Origin: Toxonevra muliebris
Lineage: Eukaryota > Arthropoda > Insecta > Diptera > Pallopteridae
Direction: 5' to 3'
NCBI GenBank assembly: GCA_963691655.1
Contig: OY829326.1
Coordinates: 111,697,388 to 111,761,387, forward strand
Length of the DNA: 64,000 nucleotides
Each line of letters starts with the position of its first letter. Position 1 is the stretch's first letter. The notes beneath the pieces were generated by a model. That model ran no database searches. It was not told where the DNA came from and saw nothing but the letters and a program-made list of their open reading frames with translations. Below are positions 49,107 to 59,885 of this stretch, in pieces. The position numbers and the translations under genes are program-made.

Positions 49107-50241
49107 TTGGGAGTATGAATGTATTAACTCGTATTTATAAATTTATTCTTTAAAGTATTATCCATCGTTAGCTACAACCTTTTCCCATCTTTCTGGTAGC
49201 ATATGGATTCCGCGTCGAAAGAACTCCTCATCTTTTGAGGCTATCCACGAATCGACCCATTTTTTGAGTTCTTCGAAAGAACGGAAGTGCTGTTCAGCCA
49301 GGCCATGTGTCATCGATCGGAACAAGTGGTAATCAGAAGGAGCAATGTCTGGAGAATACGGCGGGTGGGGTAGCACTTCCCATTTTAGCGTTTCCAAGTA
49401 TGTTTTTACTTGCCTTGCAACATGCGGCCGAGCATTGTAGTGCTGAAGAATAACTTCGTCGTGTCTATTCTCATATTCTGGCCTCTTATCCTTTAATGCT
49501 CGGTTCAAACGCATCAATTGTAGTCGGTAGCGGTTGAAAGTGATCGTTTCATTCGGTTTCAACAGCTCATAATACACGACACCTTTCATATCCCACCAAA
49601 TACACAGCATGAGCTTGGATCCATGGATGTTCGGCTTTGCTGTTGATGTTGATGCATGTCCGGGCGGTCCCCATAATTTTTTACGCTTTGGGTTATAGTA
49701 ACGTATCCATTTTTCACCGCCAGTCACAATACGATGCAGAAAACCCTTACTTTTCTGTCGTTCAATCAGCAGTTCACATGTGAAAAATCGTCGTTCGACG
49801 TCTCTCGGCTTCAATTAGTACGGCACCCAATTTCCTTGCTTTTGAATCATTCCCAATGCTTTTAATCATTTAGAAATGGTTGATTGATCAACTCCTAAAG
49901 ATTCTGCAAGTTCTTGTTGCGTTTGACATGAATCTTCTTCGAGTAATGCCTTCAATTCTTCATCTTCGAACTTTTTCGGGCCGCCTGAACGTTCCCTGTC
50001 TTCAACATCAAAATCACCACACCTGACACATTCTAACGTCTATAGCACAGTCATGATAAGCTTCAGTGAGTAAACGATGTGCTTCAGTTGCGTTTTTCTT
50101 TAAATGGAAGAAGCAAATTAAAACTTCCCGCAAATGTTGTTTTGTTGGCACGAAATTATAGTATTTTTGGCGCTCTTCGAGATAGAATATGATAGATATG
50201 AAGTTGGTCACAATTACGAGTTTATACATTCATACACCCAA
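49107..50241 (-). mobile_element. mariner copy 4, near full length, inactive
   Basis: 1135 bp, both TIRs, TA on each side. The longest open stretch (218 codons, 49814-49158) covers most of the catalytic domain: HYNARPH, PPYSPDIAPSDYHLF and the C-terminal RWEKVVANDG. The first catalytic Asp is Gly in TGGEKW (about 49720), and the second is Tyr in HYN. There is a TAA just before KPRDVERR (about 49815). The TGA in the helix-turn-helix region (about 49868) is the same as in copy 1. A deletion of about 65 bp removes the start region near 50155. Not functional. Confidence 0.9.
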
Positions 50242-50397
50242 TATAAAAAAATTATAAAATTATAAATTAGTGGTTCTTCTTGGAAAAATAATCATAAACA
50301 GAAATTTAAAACTTTGCAAAGCCATCCAACGATATAACAGGTATAAGTAACGAGTTCCATGTTCTTTTGGTTCTAATGAAAAAAAGTCGATTTGTAG

Positions 50398-51282
50398 GGG
50401 AGTGTACCCGGGTATGAGACAGCACCAGGTATGAGACAGTCGATTTTTTATATCATGCAACATCAATATTGCCGATCTGACTACTGCCAAACTTTTTCTT
50501 TGACATGAGACAGTTTTTGTGATAACACCGAAGTGAATAGATATATTGCTTGTATCAGCTGCAAACATCGTATGTGAAAATCGATCACGAAAACTTTTTT
50601 TTGATTTTTTCCAAAGTGATATATTTTCGAGTGAATGAATTGAAAAAGGTGAGTGTAATGCATTAGCAATTAGTGTTTTTCGTATATTTTGCTATCCAAT
50701 TTTGGATTATGCCAATATATGGTTGGTAACAATTCTTTTTTGTTATTCTCAAAATGGCATTATTTGCCAGGTATGAGACACAGCATATCAGCAGGTATGA
50801 GACACCACTTAACTACTGTTTTGATCCAATATTTTGTATTTTTAGCCATGTCAACTCCAAAAAATAAAATCATTCATGAAATGAATCATTTAAAGTGTGC
50901 CAACATTGCGATGGCGATTTGGATGGAGAAGACGATGACTAAGAGAGAGATGATGAATAAAAACTTAGCCACTAAAGGCCAACAAAATAACATAATTTTA
51001 TTTTTATAAATAGTAATAGGGTTTTTACTTCATATTTCCCAATTTTTAGTGGATTTTTGTAGGTGTCTCATAACCGGGTACAAATTTTTTTTGGCAAAAA
51101 TACACATCCTCAGAAAATTGGTCATAATATTATGCATGCCAATGGAATCACCATACCTTTTTCGGATGAAAATTGCGTATTTTCATTATCTTTTCGACAG
51201 TATATAAAACATCCGATTTGGTTTAACCAGTGAAAATGTTTGGCTCAAAAATAAAACCCGTCTCATACTCGGGAACACTGCC
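50398..51282. mobile_element. 885-bp TIR element with GGTATGAGACA repeats
   Basis: Left end GGGAGTGTACCCGGGTATGA (50398) and right end TCATACTCGGGAACACTGCC (51263-51282) are imperfect inverted repeats. GGTATGAGACA or close variants recur at about 50411, 50428, 50504, 50771 and 50793 on the plus strand, and as TGTCTCATA at 51063 and 51259. The repeats look like subterminal transposase-binding sites. A 106-codon ORF (50689-51009) has no recognisable domain. No clear target duplication; superfamily unknown. Confidence 0.65.
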
Positions 51283-52719
51283 TTATATAGATAACTAAAA
51301 CTGGTTAAAAAAAAAAACAGTACGGCTGGATTGTGCGAATTTAAATTTTTTATATAAATAATTGGTACTCTTGACCGATAGAAGTTTGTATAAAAAATAC
51401 AGCTTCTGGCTTTAAAATAATCTTCCACATCACAGCCAACTATATCATTTCTCCAACTAGTTATGTGATTAAATTTTTTATACCAAACACATATCTATTG
51501 GCGTAGTTGAGTGCTATATGTAACTTATAAACGGATTTTGAATCTAGTTTATAGTACACCAGTTCAAAATATGTAAACAGAGGGAGAACTTAGTGCTTTA
51601 CAAGCAATTTACCGGCTTCAGCAGGAGTAAAATTGGCCGACATTCGTAGATTTCGTACCACAAAGTAAATTTTGGACATAACATGATGGACGCAAGTCAA
51701 TGAAGAGTTGATATTTAATCTCAAATTTCTAGTTTTTCCAACAAATTTTAGTTGTGTTTGACCAACAAAAAGAGGAGGTATATCACGCACTATGATTTTG
51801 TCTCTATAAATGAGAAGCTTGAATGATTTATTGGCAAAAGACAGAGATAATTTTCCTTGGTCCACTCAAAGATAGAAAGTTAATCTTCATTAGCTTTATA
51901 ACATATTAGATCTTTCACCTATTAAATTTAGCTGATTTACCAGTTAACCTAAGTAGTAGCCTGGTTTGCTAAAAATTTTAGCTGTCAACACGAGCTGTCA
52001 GCAAAAACATCGAACTTGATATAAAATGAGACAGCCACAGTATACAGTATACTAGAAAGCAGAAAGTATTCGGAAATATTCTGAGGTCTTCTGAGATTTG
52101 ACAATTATGACATGTATTCGCTCAATAAAGTTTGACTAATAATTTCGTTTATTAGAGAAAACTCTCTTAACCCATTTTCGTCTGCGCTGTACTTGAATAA
52201 ATAAGTGAAATACAAATATCAAAAACAAATAAATCTTTCGTTTCTTGTTTATTTTTTTTTTTTATGAAATAAAAGCTCTCAAAATATTTTGTAGAGTGTG
52301 GTTCTATAAAGTATTTAAATAAAAACAATAACTACAACATTTTTACAAATATCTTCTTCAAAAGTTTTCTCTTCATATTCTAATAAGTTTTACTGATTTC
52401 AAAAGCATTTTAATTAAATTTCGGAGAAGCAGACTTCTTACTTCAATGGCATACATCACAAAAAAAAAACTTTAAATTTCGAGTAAACACATTATGCTTC
52501 TAGTGGTTACAAACGCTTTCGCAGATCTCGTTTATCAATGTCTAAAATTTTTTCTATTTTATTTATATATTGTGCTGGTACCAATGGGTTAATACTTTTT
52601 TATATTTACTTCTGGAATATAAAAAGCTTTGGAAGAAGTAAGAGAACTATTTTCAAATTTGGCAGACGTCAGCGAACAGAAAAGAGGGCGTCACTTCCAT
52701 TTATTTCACTATGGATCTA
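51283..52719. other. AT-rich sequence without recognised genes
   Basis: No supported feature. Confidence 0.45.
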
Positions 52720-53584
52720 CACTAGGACAGGTCGATGAAAAAAGTTTGAAAAGTCCACCCCCTATTTGAAAGGTTATGTGGAGAGTATCTCGATACCAAA
52801 AAAAAAAAAAAATTTTTTTGGACCACCCTAAAAACAGTCAAAATGATTTTTTCATCATAACTTTGGTGTTTGATGTCCGATTTTAATAAATGGCACCTTG
52901 TTGCAAACGTCTTGACTAGTATAATATTTCCCTCTTAAAAGTTAATCATCTCCAAAGTCATATTTCACTAGTGAAGTCTGTTACTCAAAGTTTTACCCAA
53001 TAAATGCATTTTTATTGTTCACCAAATTAAAGCCCTAAAAAAACCATTAAATTCTTGCCCAAAAAGTGTTCAATTAAATCTATAAACAAACAAGTTATTT
53101 AGATTTTTGATGCAATTCTAATTTACATTAAATTCGATTTTTTTGTTGTAACTCAAATCAAACGACCAATATTTAGAATTAAAAGCGCCGGATGATCAAC
53201 GAAATACGTAACTGTAAATTTAGCATCGTCGGCATCTCTGAATCGTCACATCGCATCATATTACTCATTAGTAGGGCAAGGAATTTCGTGCACTAAAAAA
53301 TCGAAAATATGTGCATATAATATGCACTTAAAGTTTAAAAATATGCAACTGAAACTGAAAAAAATTCACTAAACAAATATAACAAATATTTGGTTTTAAT
53401 TGCATATTTTCGGTAAAAAAAATCTTGCACGTAATTTAACAAACAAAGGACAAAAACAATTCACTTAAAAATATAAAATAAATTTATAAAAAGCAACAAA
53501 AATATAAAATTATCATGAAAAGTTTAACTCAATTCGAGTTGAACTAAATATGTAAATAATCATGAGATCAATCTTAATTTATTG

Positions 53585-54209
53585 TTGATGTGTAAACATT
53601 TTATCTCAAGGTATGGGCAAAAATTTCAAATGTGTAAAATGTAAGAATAACTGTAACGTAAGATGTAAGATAACTGTAAGGTCCAGTTCCCCTCTCGCTC
53701 GCACTACTGCGCGACATGACTGTGCTACTCTAAACAACAAAGAGAAGAGAGGGAGAAAATAAAATACGAGCGGAGTTTGTTTGTTTATGTTTCTATCAAT
53801 TTACTCTCACATATATGTGCATACGAAAACAAAATGTGTGTGTACATTTATTCGTGGCAGAATTATTTGTTGGTGTTAAACGTGTGGAGATCGACTATAC
53901 CATACAAGCAGAGAAGTCGCCGTAGCAAACACAGGCGTTTGATAGGTTTTACATTCGGATAGTTAGATTGGATTAAAATTAAATATTTTTAAAATATAAA
54001 AACAATACAAAATGCTAAGTATTAAGGAATCTAGGTTTCAATAAATGTATAAACAAAATGTAGTGATAATGATAGCAAACCACGGCATTATAAAAATTTT
54101 GCTTTGTGCATTAACCTTAGAAAGGCAACACTTGTTCATCTATGTAAATAGCAAATATGTTAAACAGAAAAAATCAAACTTATTTATTATAAGATCACTT
54201 ATTTACTTC

Positions 54210-54241
<32 letters not shown>

Positions 54242-54870
54242 TGTTTCTTATTTTTATTAAATGCAGTTAAGGCAAATCTCTTTGCGGTGCTTTTGAAAAG
54301 ACTAGTCACCCCTGTTGCCTTTCTAAAGTTAAATGCAGGAAACACTTATCGTCGCCTGAGAATTGATTTGGCGTATGTGTGTACAAATTCATATACCTAT
54401 ACGCCAAATTAATTCTCAGGCGACGTTATGTAAACTTTTTACATCTAATAAAATTTCAAATAGACAGGAAGAAAAACTTAAAGCGCAGAAAAAAAGATGC
54501 AATTACTGCTGCGTATATGCGAACATATCGTGCCCGATGCATAAAAATGCAAGAAAATAATGCAACTACGATTTAATGCAATTGCAAACTATTTTTGCGA
54601 TATGGAATAAAAATTTGCATTTGCAATGATGCAATACCATTTGCAATTTATAGTGAATTGGGCTATTATATATAAAAGATAATGATATCCAATAAAGTTT
54701 TAAGTTTATAAAAGAATTGTTTTAGTTTGAATTATTTACCTAGCATATAGATTATACATCAAATCCCTATAAATGACTATACATATGTGAGCTTATGTAT
54801 ATGGCATTCAGTTGGCTAAACTGTTTACATATCAAATATCTTGCGTGCCTTGCACACATCCATTTTTTAT
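53585..54870. mobile_element. 1.25-kb TIR element, copy B
   Basis: Same orientation and order of blocks as copy A (233-1510): TTGATGTGTAAACA at 53585, purine-rich GAGAAGAGAGGG tract, piggyBac-like MITE, hairpin, decayed small MITE, TGTTTACATATCAA ending at 54835, and shared 3' flank to about 54870. Differences include a small insertion at about 53862-53903 (absent from A), an A26 run at 54211-54236, and scattered substitutions. Confidence 0.75.
54111..54332. mobile_element. piggyBac-like MITE in copy B
   Basis: TTAACCTTAGAAAGGCA at 54111-54127 and TGCCTTTCTAAAGTTAA at 54316-54332 (one mismatch in the inverted match). Same insertion site as in copy A; a poly-A expansion lengthens it. Confidence 0.6.
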
Positions 54871-55260
54871 TGGCGTAAACAATACAATTTTTTTGAAATG
54901 CAAACAAATTTTTGTATAAAAAAAGAATAGCTCTACATCATCGGACGGACGATAGGAGCACAAAATTCATTTATAGAATAATTGTTTCTAGTACAATTTT
55001 CTTCATTAAATTCCAAATTTACATATCTGTGGCCTAATCTCATGGAAACCCATAAAAAGTAGTAGGGCAAACTTAATTTATTTTAATAAACGAATATATA
55101 TTTGGCCGATATAAGTTTTGCGCAATGATATTACGTAGGAAAATATCAAATTGAAGCCAGTTGAATTTTGCAGTTATGATGAAAAGGTCATTTTGACTGT
55201 TTTTAGGGTTGGTTTCGAGATACTCTCCACATAAGGGACCGACTCGCTTTAATCTACACT

Positions 55261-56042
55261 ATTTACTACATACTTAGTTAAACACTTTCATTTTTTTTTT
55301 CTGAACATTTCTGAAGAAAGCATATAAGAAAGCATATTAAAATAGTGTCAAAGTCGAGAGCAGCCGGAAAACCTTTTCATATTTTACACGTGTTCTAACA
55401 AATGACATTACTTTGGCAAAAGTGACAACAGAAAATCTGTGGACTTCTTTTCGAACTAAAATGGACTGAACTATCATTTGCATATACTATAATTTGAATT
55501 CTATTTAAAGAAAACAAATGTTACATAATCATATTCTTTCACCCTGAAAAGAAATTTTTCTTAAAAGACTTGAATTCATATAATATTAAGTACGCCTCAA
55601 TTAAATTTGTCTGGGTATATGAAAATAGAAAAATCGTACCTGAGGAATATAAAACCCACAATTATCTTAAGTTCTAAACAATGATGTCATTAGATTCCTT
55701 CCATTATACTGTAGTGTTTGGCTTATTTGCTTCATGAAGTAGTATTGATCAAAAATCTTCTCCTGAATTCTAAGCAGTTCCAGGGAGTGGAAAAAAGGAA
55801 TATTAAAATTTATAATCTATAGGTTTTCAAAGATTTTTCAAATATTGTTTTTCTATATTTTTCTTTCTCATAAGCGACATAGTCAGAAATACGAAAATCT
55901 AGAATTTCGAACTTTAAAATCAATCCTAACTATAGTTAGGAAATTTTATTATGCCTTTTTTCCGCTTCCTGGTTATGACATTTTCCGATAATATCAGAAA
56001 ACTTTCTGAAAGTAACTTGAAGCAATTTTCTTGCAGATGTAA
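55261..56042. other. AT-rich spacer
   Basis: No supported feature. Some of this may already belong to the polymerase-bearing element, whose left end is not defined. Confidence 0.4.
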
Positions 56043-57028
56043 ACAGTAGTAGGGATATGTATGTTCTGGCACAAGGGGAATGGGGAATGGGGAATGAGGA
56101 ATGAGGAATGGGGAATGGGGAATGGGGAATGAGGAATGGGGAATGGGGAATGGGGCTTGTGCCAGAACATACATATACAGTAGTAGGGATATGTATGTTC
56201 TGGCACAAGGGGAATGGGGAATGGGGAATGGGGAATGAGGAATGGGGAATGGGGAATGGGGAATGGGGAATGAGGAATGGGGAATGGGGAATGAGGAATG
56301 GGGAATGGGGAATGGGGCTTGTGCCAGAACATACATATACAGTAGTAGGGATATGTATGTTCTGGCACAAGGGGAATGGGAAACCGTTTTTTTTAATAAG
56401 TAAATATATATATTTTTCACAAAATAATAGACGGGAATTGCAAGAACCAATAATAATTTATATGAAACCTTTGAATAAGAACCAGGCAAACAGAAAAAAG
56501 AGAAAGCATAAATAACAAAAAATATTTTTTAACCCCGCACATCATTGTGTTTTTTTTATATCTGAAGTTTGTTTTGTAATACACATATAAGATCCAGACA
56601 AACAGAAAAAAGAAAAAGCATAAATAACAAAAAATATATTTTAACTCCGCACATCATTGTGTTTTTTTTTTTTTTTTTTTTCGTTTTGATATTTGAAGTT
56701 TGTTTTGTGATACACATAGGATAGGATACATATTAGCAGCAGAACAAATTATCAGAACAGGAAAAAGAACTGTATTCTCATTCCCCATTAGCATCATATA
56801 GAAACAATATACAAAAAATATATTTCAACTCCGCACATCATTGTGTTTTTTTTCGATATTTGAAGTTTGTTTTGTGATACACATAGGATAGGATAGGATA
56901 GCTGATATGCTACAAAACGAATTTCCAGAACAGAACTGTATTCTCATTCCCCTAATCCCATTTGTGCCAGAACATACATATACAGTAGTAGGGATATGTA
57001 TGTTCTGGCACAATGGGGAATGGGGAAT
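56043..57028. repeat. Hairpin modules alternating with GGGGAAT heptamer arrays
   Basis: Two complete hairpins (56156-56209 and 56318-56371) have perfect 20-bp arms (CTTGTGCCAGAACATACATA and its inverse) and the same 14-base loop. A third lies at 56962-57013 and a right-half copy at 56043-56074. Between and beside them run arrays of GGGGAAT, GAGGAAT and GGGAAT (56072-56155, 56210-56317, shorter at 56371-56380 and 57014-57028). Four consecutive GGGG tracts spaced by AAT could form a G-quadruplex. The long ORFs here are by-products of the 7-bp period. Confidence 0.9.
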
Positions 57029-57080
57029 GGCTTTTTTTACGCCACCAGGCAAGCAGGAAAAGTAGAAAGCATAAATGGAA
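56481..57080 (+). repeat. Diverged ~110-130-bp tandem units
   Basis: Units start CCAG(G/A)CAAACAG and contain AAGCATAAATAACAAAAAAT, then CCGCACATCATTGTG, then GAAGTTTGTTTTGTGATAC. Unit 1 is about 56482-56590, unit 2 about 56594-56725, unit 3 (lacking its start) about 56807-56890, and the start of a fourth is at about 57049-57080. They differ mainly in poly-T length and ATAGG repeats. Confidence 0.75.
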
Positions 57081-57114
57081 TACAATTTTGCTTTATTTTT
57101 CCCTCCCTTTCCTT

Positions 57115-57143
57115 ACATACATACATACATACATACATACACA
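57115..57143. repeat. (CATA)n microsatellite
   Basis: About seven CATA units. Confidence 0.9.
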
Positions 57144-57316
57144 CTCATTAAAAAGACCTAGTGTTTTTTCTCACGATCATTGTTTACATTTGGCACAGTG
57201 AATTGAGAGGAGTCAAGTGCATATTAGCCGCAAAATCAAATTATCACATACTGTGATTTGTAAATATTGCCTTTAAATGATACAGTCATACATTATGAAA
57301 AATTTCATGTTTAAAC

Positions 57317-57606
57317 ATGTTCAATAAGTTGAAAAGCACCAAGCGAACAGGAAAAAGGACTGCATTCTCATTTTTAACTATTCTTTCTTGCATAACAGTG
57401 GGAAAAAAATCTTGCATAACAGTTTTGTTTGTTATCACATACTCTGATTTGTATATATTGCCTTTAATTAATCGATTTCAATTCTCCACGATCATTGTTT
57501 ACATTTTGTTGAATGTGATACACACACTCAATGTTCAATAAGTTGAAAAGCACCAAGCGAACAGGAAAAAGGACTGCATTCTCATTTTTAACTATTCTTT
57601 CTTGCA
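57317..57606 (+). repeat. 76-bp direct repeat, period 214
   Basis: The block starting ATGTTCAATAAGTTGAAAAG and ending TTTCTTGCAT is at 57317-57392 and again, essentially identical, at 57531-57606. CCACGATCATTGTTTACATT recurs at about 57484 and 57668, so a larger 200-bp-scale unit was duplicated. Confidence 0.85.
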
Positions 57607-57928
57607 TTGTGGGAAAAAAATCTCACAATTGTTTACAATAAACTTTCGTTAGTCGATTAATTAACTTCTCCACGATCATTGTTTACATTATTGTGCTTGT
57701 GGTCTTATGTGTGGGCAGAAGTGCAGTATCACTCTAAGTATTCATTATGCTTATTTATGCTTATTGTAAGTATGTATTTATTTGTATGTTTATACGTATG
57801 TATGTTTGTATGTACGTTTATACGTATTGGCAAAAGTGGAGTCTCTTGCATTATGTATGTATGTAAGTTTGTGTAGATTGATATTATGTGTGTATGTATA
57901 TTAGTAGATGCTGAGGGATATATAACTG
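57607..57928. other. Spacer upstream of the polymerase promoter
   Basis: Contains GTATGTATGTTTGTATGTA-type simple sequence; no gene. Confidence 0.5.
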
Positions 57929-57964
57929 TATAAACTTTTATGTCACAGATATTATCTATCAGTG
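57929..57964 (+). promoter_or_regulatory. Candidate TATA + initiator core promoter
   Basis: TATAAAC at 57929-57935 and TCAGTG at 57959-57964. Taking the A at 57961 as +1, the TATA box begins at -32, the canonical arthropod spacing. It would leave a 74-nt 5' leader before the polymerase ATG at 58035. Confidence 0.5.
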
Positions 57965-58034
57965 TTAGAAGACGGTACTGATTTTAAAAATTTACGCGCA
58001 ACGCGAGTTTATTCCTATCAAGAAAAATTAAAAA

Positions 58035-59755
58035 ATGAAGACCTTCGAGTGTTTAGAGTGCGGTGCGTCGTTCTTAACAAACACTAATTTGTTGCGTCAT
58101 AAGAGGTCGGTCCATGATCAAAAAAAAGTTAATTGTGAGCTCTGTAATAAATCGTTCATGAGAAATGACGGTTTATTACGTCACAAAAGAGCTGTCCACT
58201 CAATAGTGGCAAGTGAAGGGGCCTCAACTTCGCATAACGCGATGCAAGTTGAGGCACCCATAGAAACAGTGGAGTCAGTGATTAATAATGGTGCTTCAAC
58301 TTCGCATAACGCGATGCAAGTTGAGGCACCCATAGAAACAGTGGAGTCAGTGATTAATAATGGTGCTTCAACTTCGCATAACGCGATGCAGGTTGATGAC
58401 ACCATAGACAGTGACAATATTTCAAAAATAATTGATGTTCCAACGGGTGAACATGAAAAGTTTAACTTTAAAAATAATGGGAACCGCGATTTCCTACAAA
58501 ACATTAAAAAAGATGTAACAACAGTTGTGAAAGAACTGTTGTTTGAACATAAAGAAATAGTTTTCAAAGCAAAACTAATTTGTGAAGATATTCCAGTGTA
58601 CGACAACACTGGTATTATCAAAAAAATAACTTTTGAAACGGGTTCAAAAACAATTAACAATCAAAGCGCTATTAATCCTACATATAATGAAATATGTGAA
58701 GAACTAAAACAAAAAATTCAAGACCACACCGAATCGGGTGCGTCTTCATTTTTAGACCTTATTAGCTTAGAAGTTAATAAGGTCATAACAAAAAAAGTGA
58801 AATATTGCACAATGTGCAAAGTGAACATTGCGATAAACGAGTGGAGTGGTCACATTAGGACCAATGAACACAAAAAAAATTCTTTGTTTCAAATAGAAGA
58901 TAATCTATTTAAAATAAGAACCGGAAGTTTCAATAACCGTATTGTAACTTACCGAATAAAAAATAAGGACGAGTATAATCTCGATCCGATGAATTTTTTT
59001 AACGCAATAAGAAATCAGACGCACAAACTTTTAAGTGATTTCTTATTGCGACATATTGCATGCAAATACAATATCGAGTTGTATTGCGTGTACATTAAAA
59101 CAATTGAAAACGAAAGCGAAGACGCTTTCGAAAGTGAGAACATTGAGCTAAGTTTGAAAACGTTTCAAACGAAAATGCGCGTTGTACAAAACAATGCGGA
59201 AATACCTCAATCTTTCACCGAAAAAGTTGAGGATATTATCCAAAACAAATTAAGTGCTTTTGAAGAACGAGGTAGCGGTTGGTCGCTTTTCAGTATCTGC
59301 TACCTCGATATTAGCATAAATAAATACGCCGCGCTTAGAGGTTCGTCTTACCTTAAGCTTCCAAAATATTTGGAAGACAAACGGGCATGCATAAATATAA
59401 AAAACGAAGACAATTTTTGTTTTAAGTGGGCTGTGATATCAGCTTTAAAAAATGTCGCGAATAATCCGCAGAGAGTTGCATCGTATGCAATAATAAACAT
59501 TAATGCTAATAGCATAAAAATCGGTGATCAAAATATTAATTTTAGTGGATTAGAATTTCCACTTAAAATTACCGGGATAAAAACATTTGAAAATAATAAC
59601 CCGATTAGTGTAAACGTTTTCGGTTACGACGCGGACTCAAAACAAATAGTGGGTCCGTACTATACGACCAAATGTGAACGAGATACTCACATCAATTTGC
59701 TGCTACTTCAGGAAGATGACATTTTCCATTACGTGTGGATAAAACATATTTCAAG
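58035..59755 (+). CDS. Family B DNA polymerase of a Polinton/adintovirus-like element, exon 1
   Basis: First exon (573 codons plus two bases) of a two-exon gene. ATG start chosen because two C2H2 fingers follow at once (Cys 6/9, His 22/27; Cys 34/37, His 50/55). Residues 62 to about 122 hold 2.5 copies of a 24-residue repeat (GASTSHNAMQVEAP...). Another finger-like C-x2-C...H-x4-5-H motif lies near residues 258-281. Around residue 410 begins the conserved module ERGSGWSLF, then RACINIKNEDNFCFKWAV, ending HYVWIKHIS. This precedes the exonuclease domain in arthropod element-borne polymerases as I remember them; its function is not known to me. The frame has no damage. The in-frame stop at 59757 lies in the intron. 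Confidence 0.85.
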
Positions 59756-59885
59756 GTAAAAATAATTTTTATATGAACTTTTATTTCAAATTTTTATTTA
59801 TATTATTTATTTTTCATAGTACAGTTTTTTATATCATACTATATATATATATCATACTGACTTTATTTATTTATTATTATTTTAG
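59756..59885 (+). other. 130-bp spliceosomal intron (predicted)
   Basis: GTAAAA donor at 59756, T-rich tract and TTATTTTAG acceptor ending at 59885. Very AT-rich, as fly introns are. Phase 2; joining the exons keeps the frame and brings two halves of a known domain order together. The ATG at 59773 lies inside the intron and is not the likely start of exon 2. Confidence 0.8.

Larger units (their letters stand above)
52720..55260. mobile_element. ~2.5-kb inverted-repeat element hosting copy B
   Basis: The left arm (about 52777-52865, TTATGTGGAGAGTATCTCGA then ACCCTAAAAACAGTCAAAAT) is mirrored on the right (about 55172-55235). The outermost boundaries are uncertain: CTAGGACAGGTCGATG at 52732 recalls the end of the 33567-35793 element. 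The interior is non-coding except for the inserted 1.25-kb element at 53585-54870, so the parent is about 1.25 kb. Confidence 0.65.

Noticed and set aside
52720..55260. LTR retrotransposon with terminal repeats
   Set aside because: The terminal repeats are inverted, not direct, and there is no gag/pol or primer-binding site.
56043..56515. Several overlapping ORFs of 124-187 codons on both strands with PHSPFPI / GNGEWGM repeats
   Set aside because: They come from the 7-bp GGGGAAT array, which is open in many frames; no start context or domain supports a protein.
58181..58660. 159-codon ORF on the minus strand
   Set aside because: Antisense to polymerase exon 1; it mirrors the 72-bp repeat only.
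59773..59885. Use of the ATG at 59773 as start of a separate polymerase protein with a hydrophobic N-terminus
   Set aside because: The first 37 residues translate a T-rich stretch bounded by good donor and acceptor sites; the intron reading gives the known domain order.
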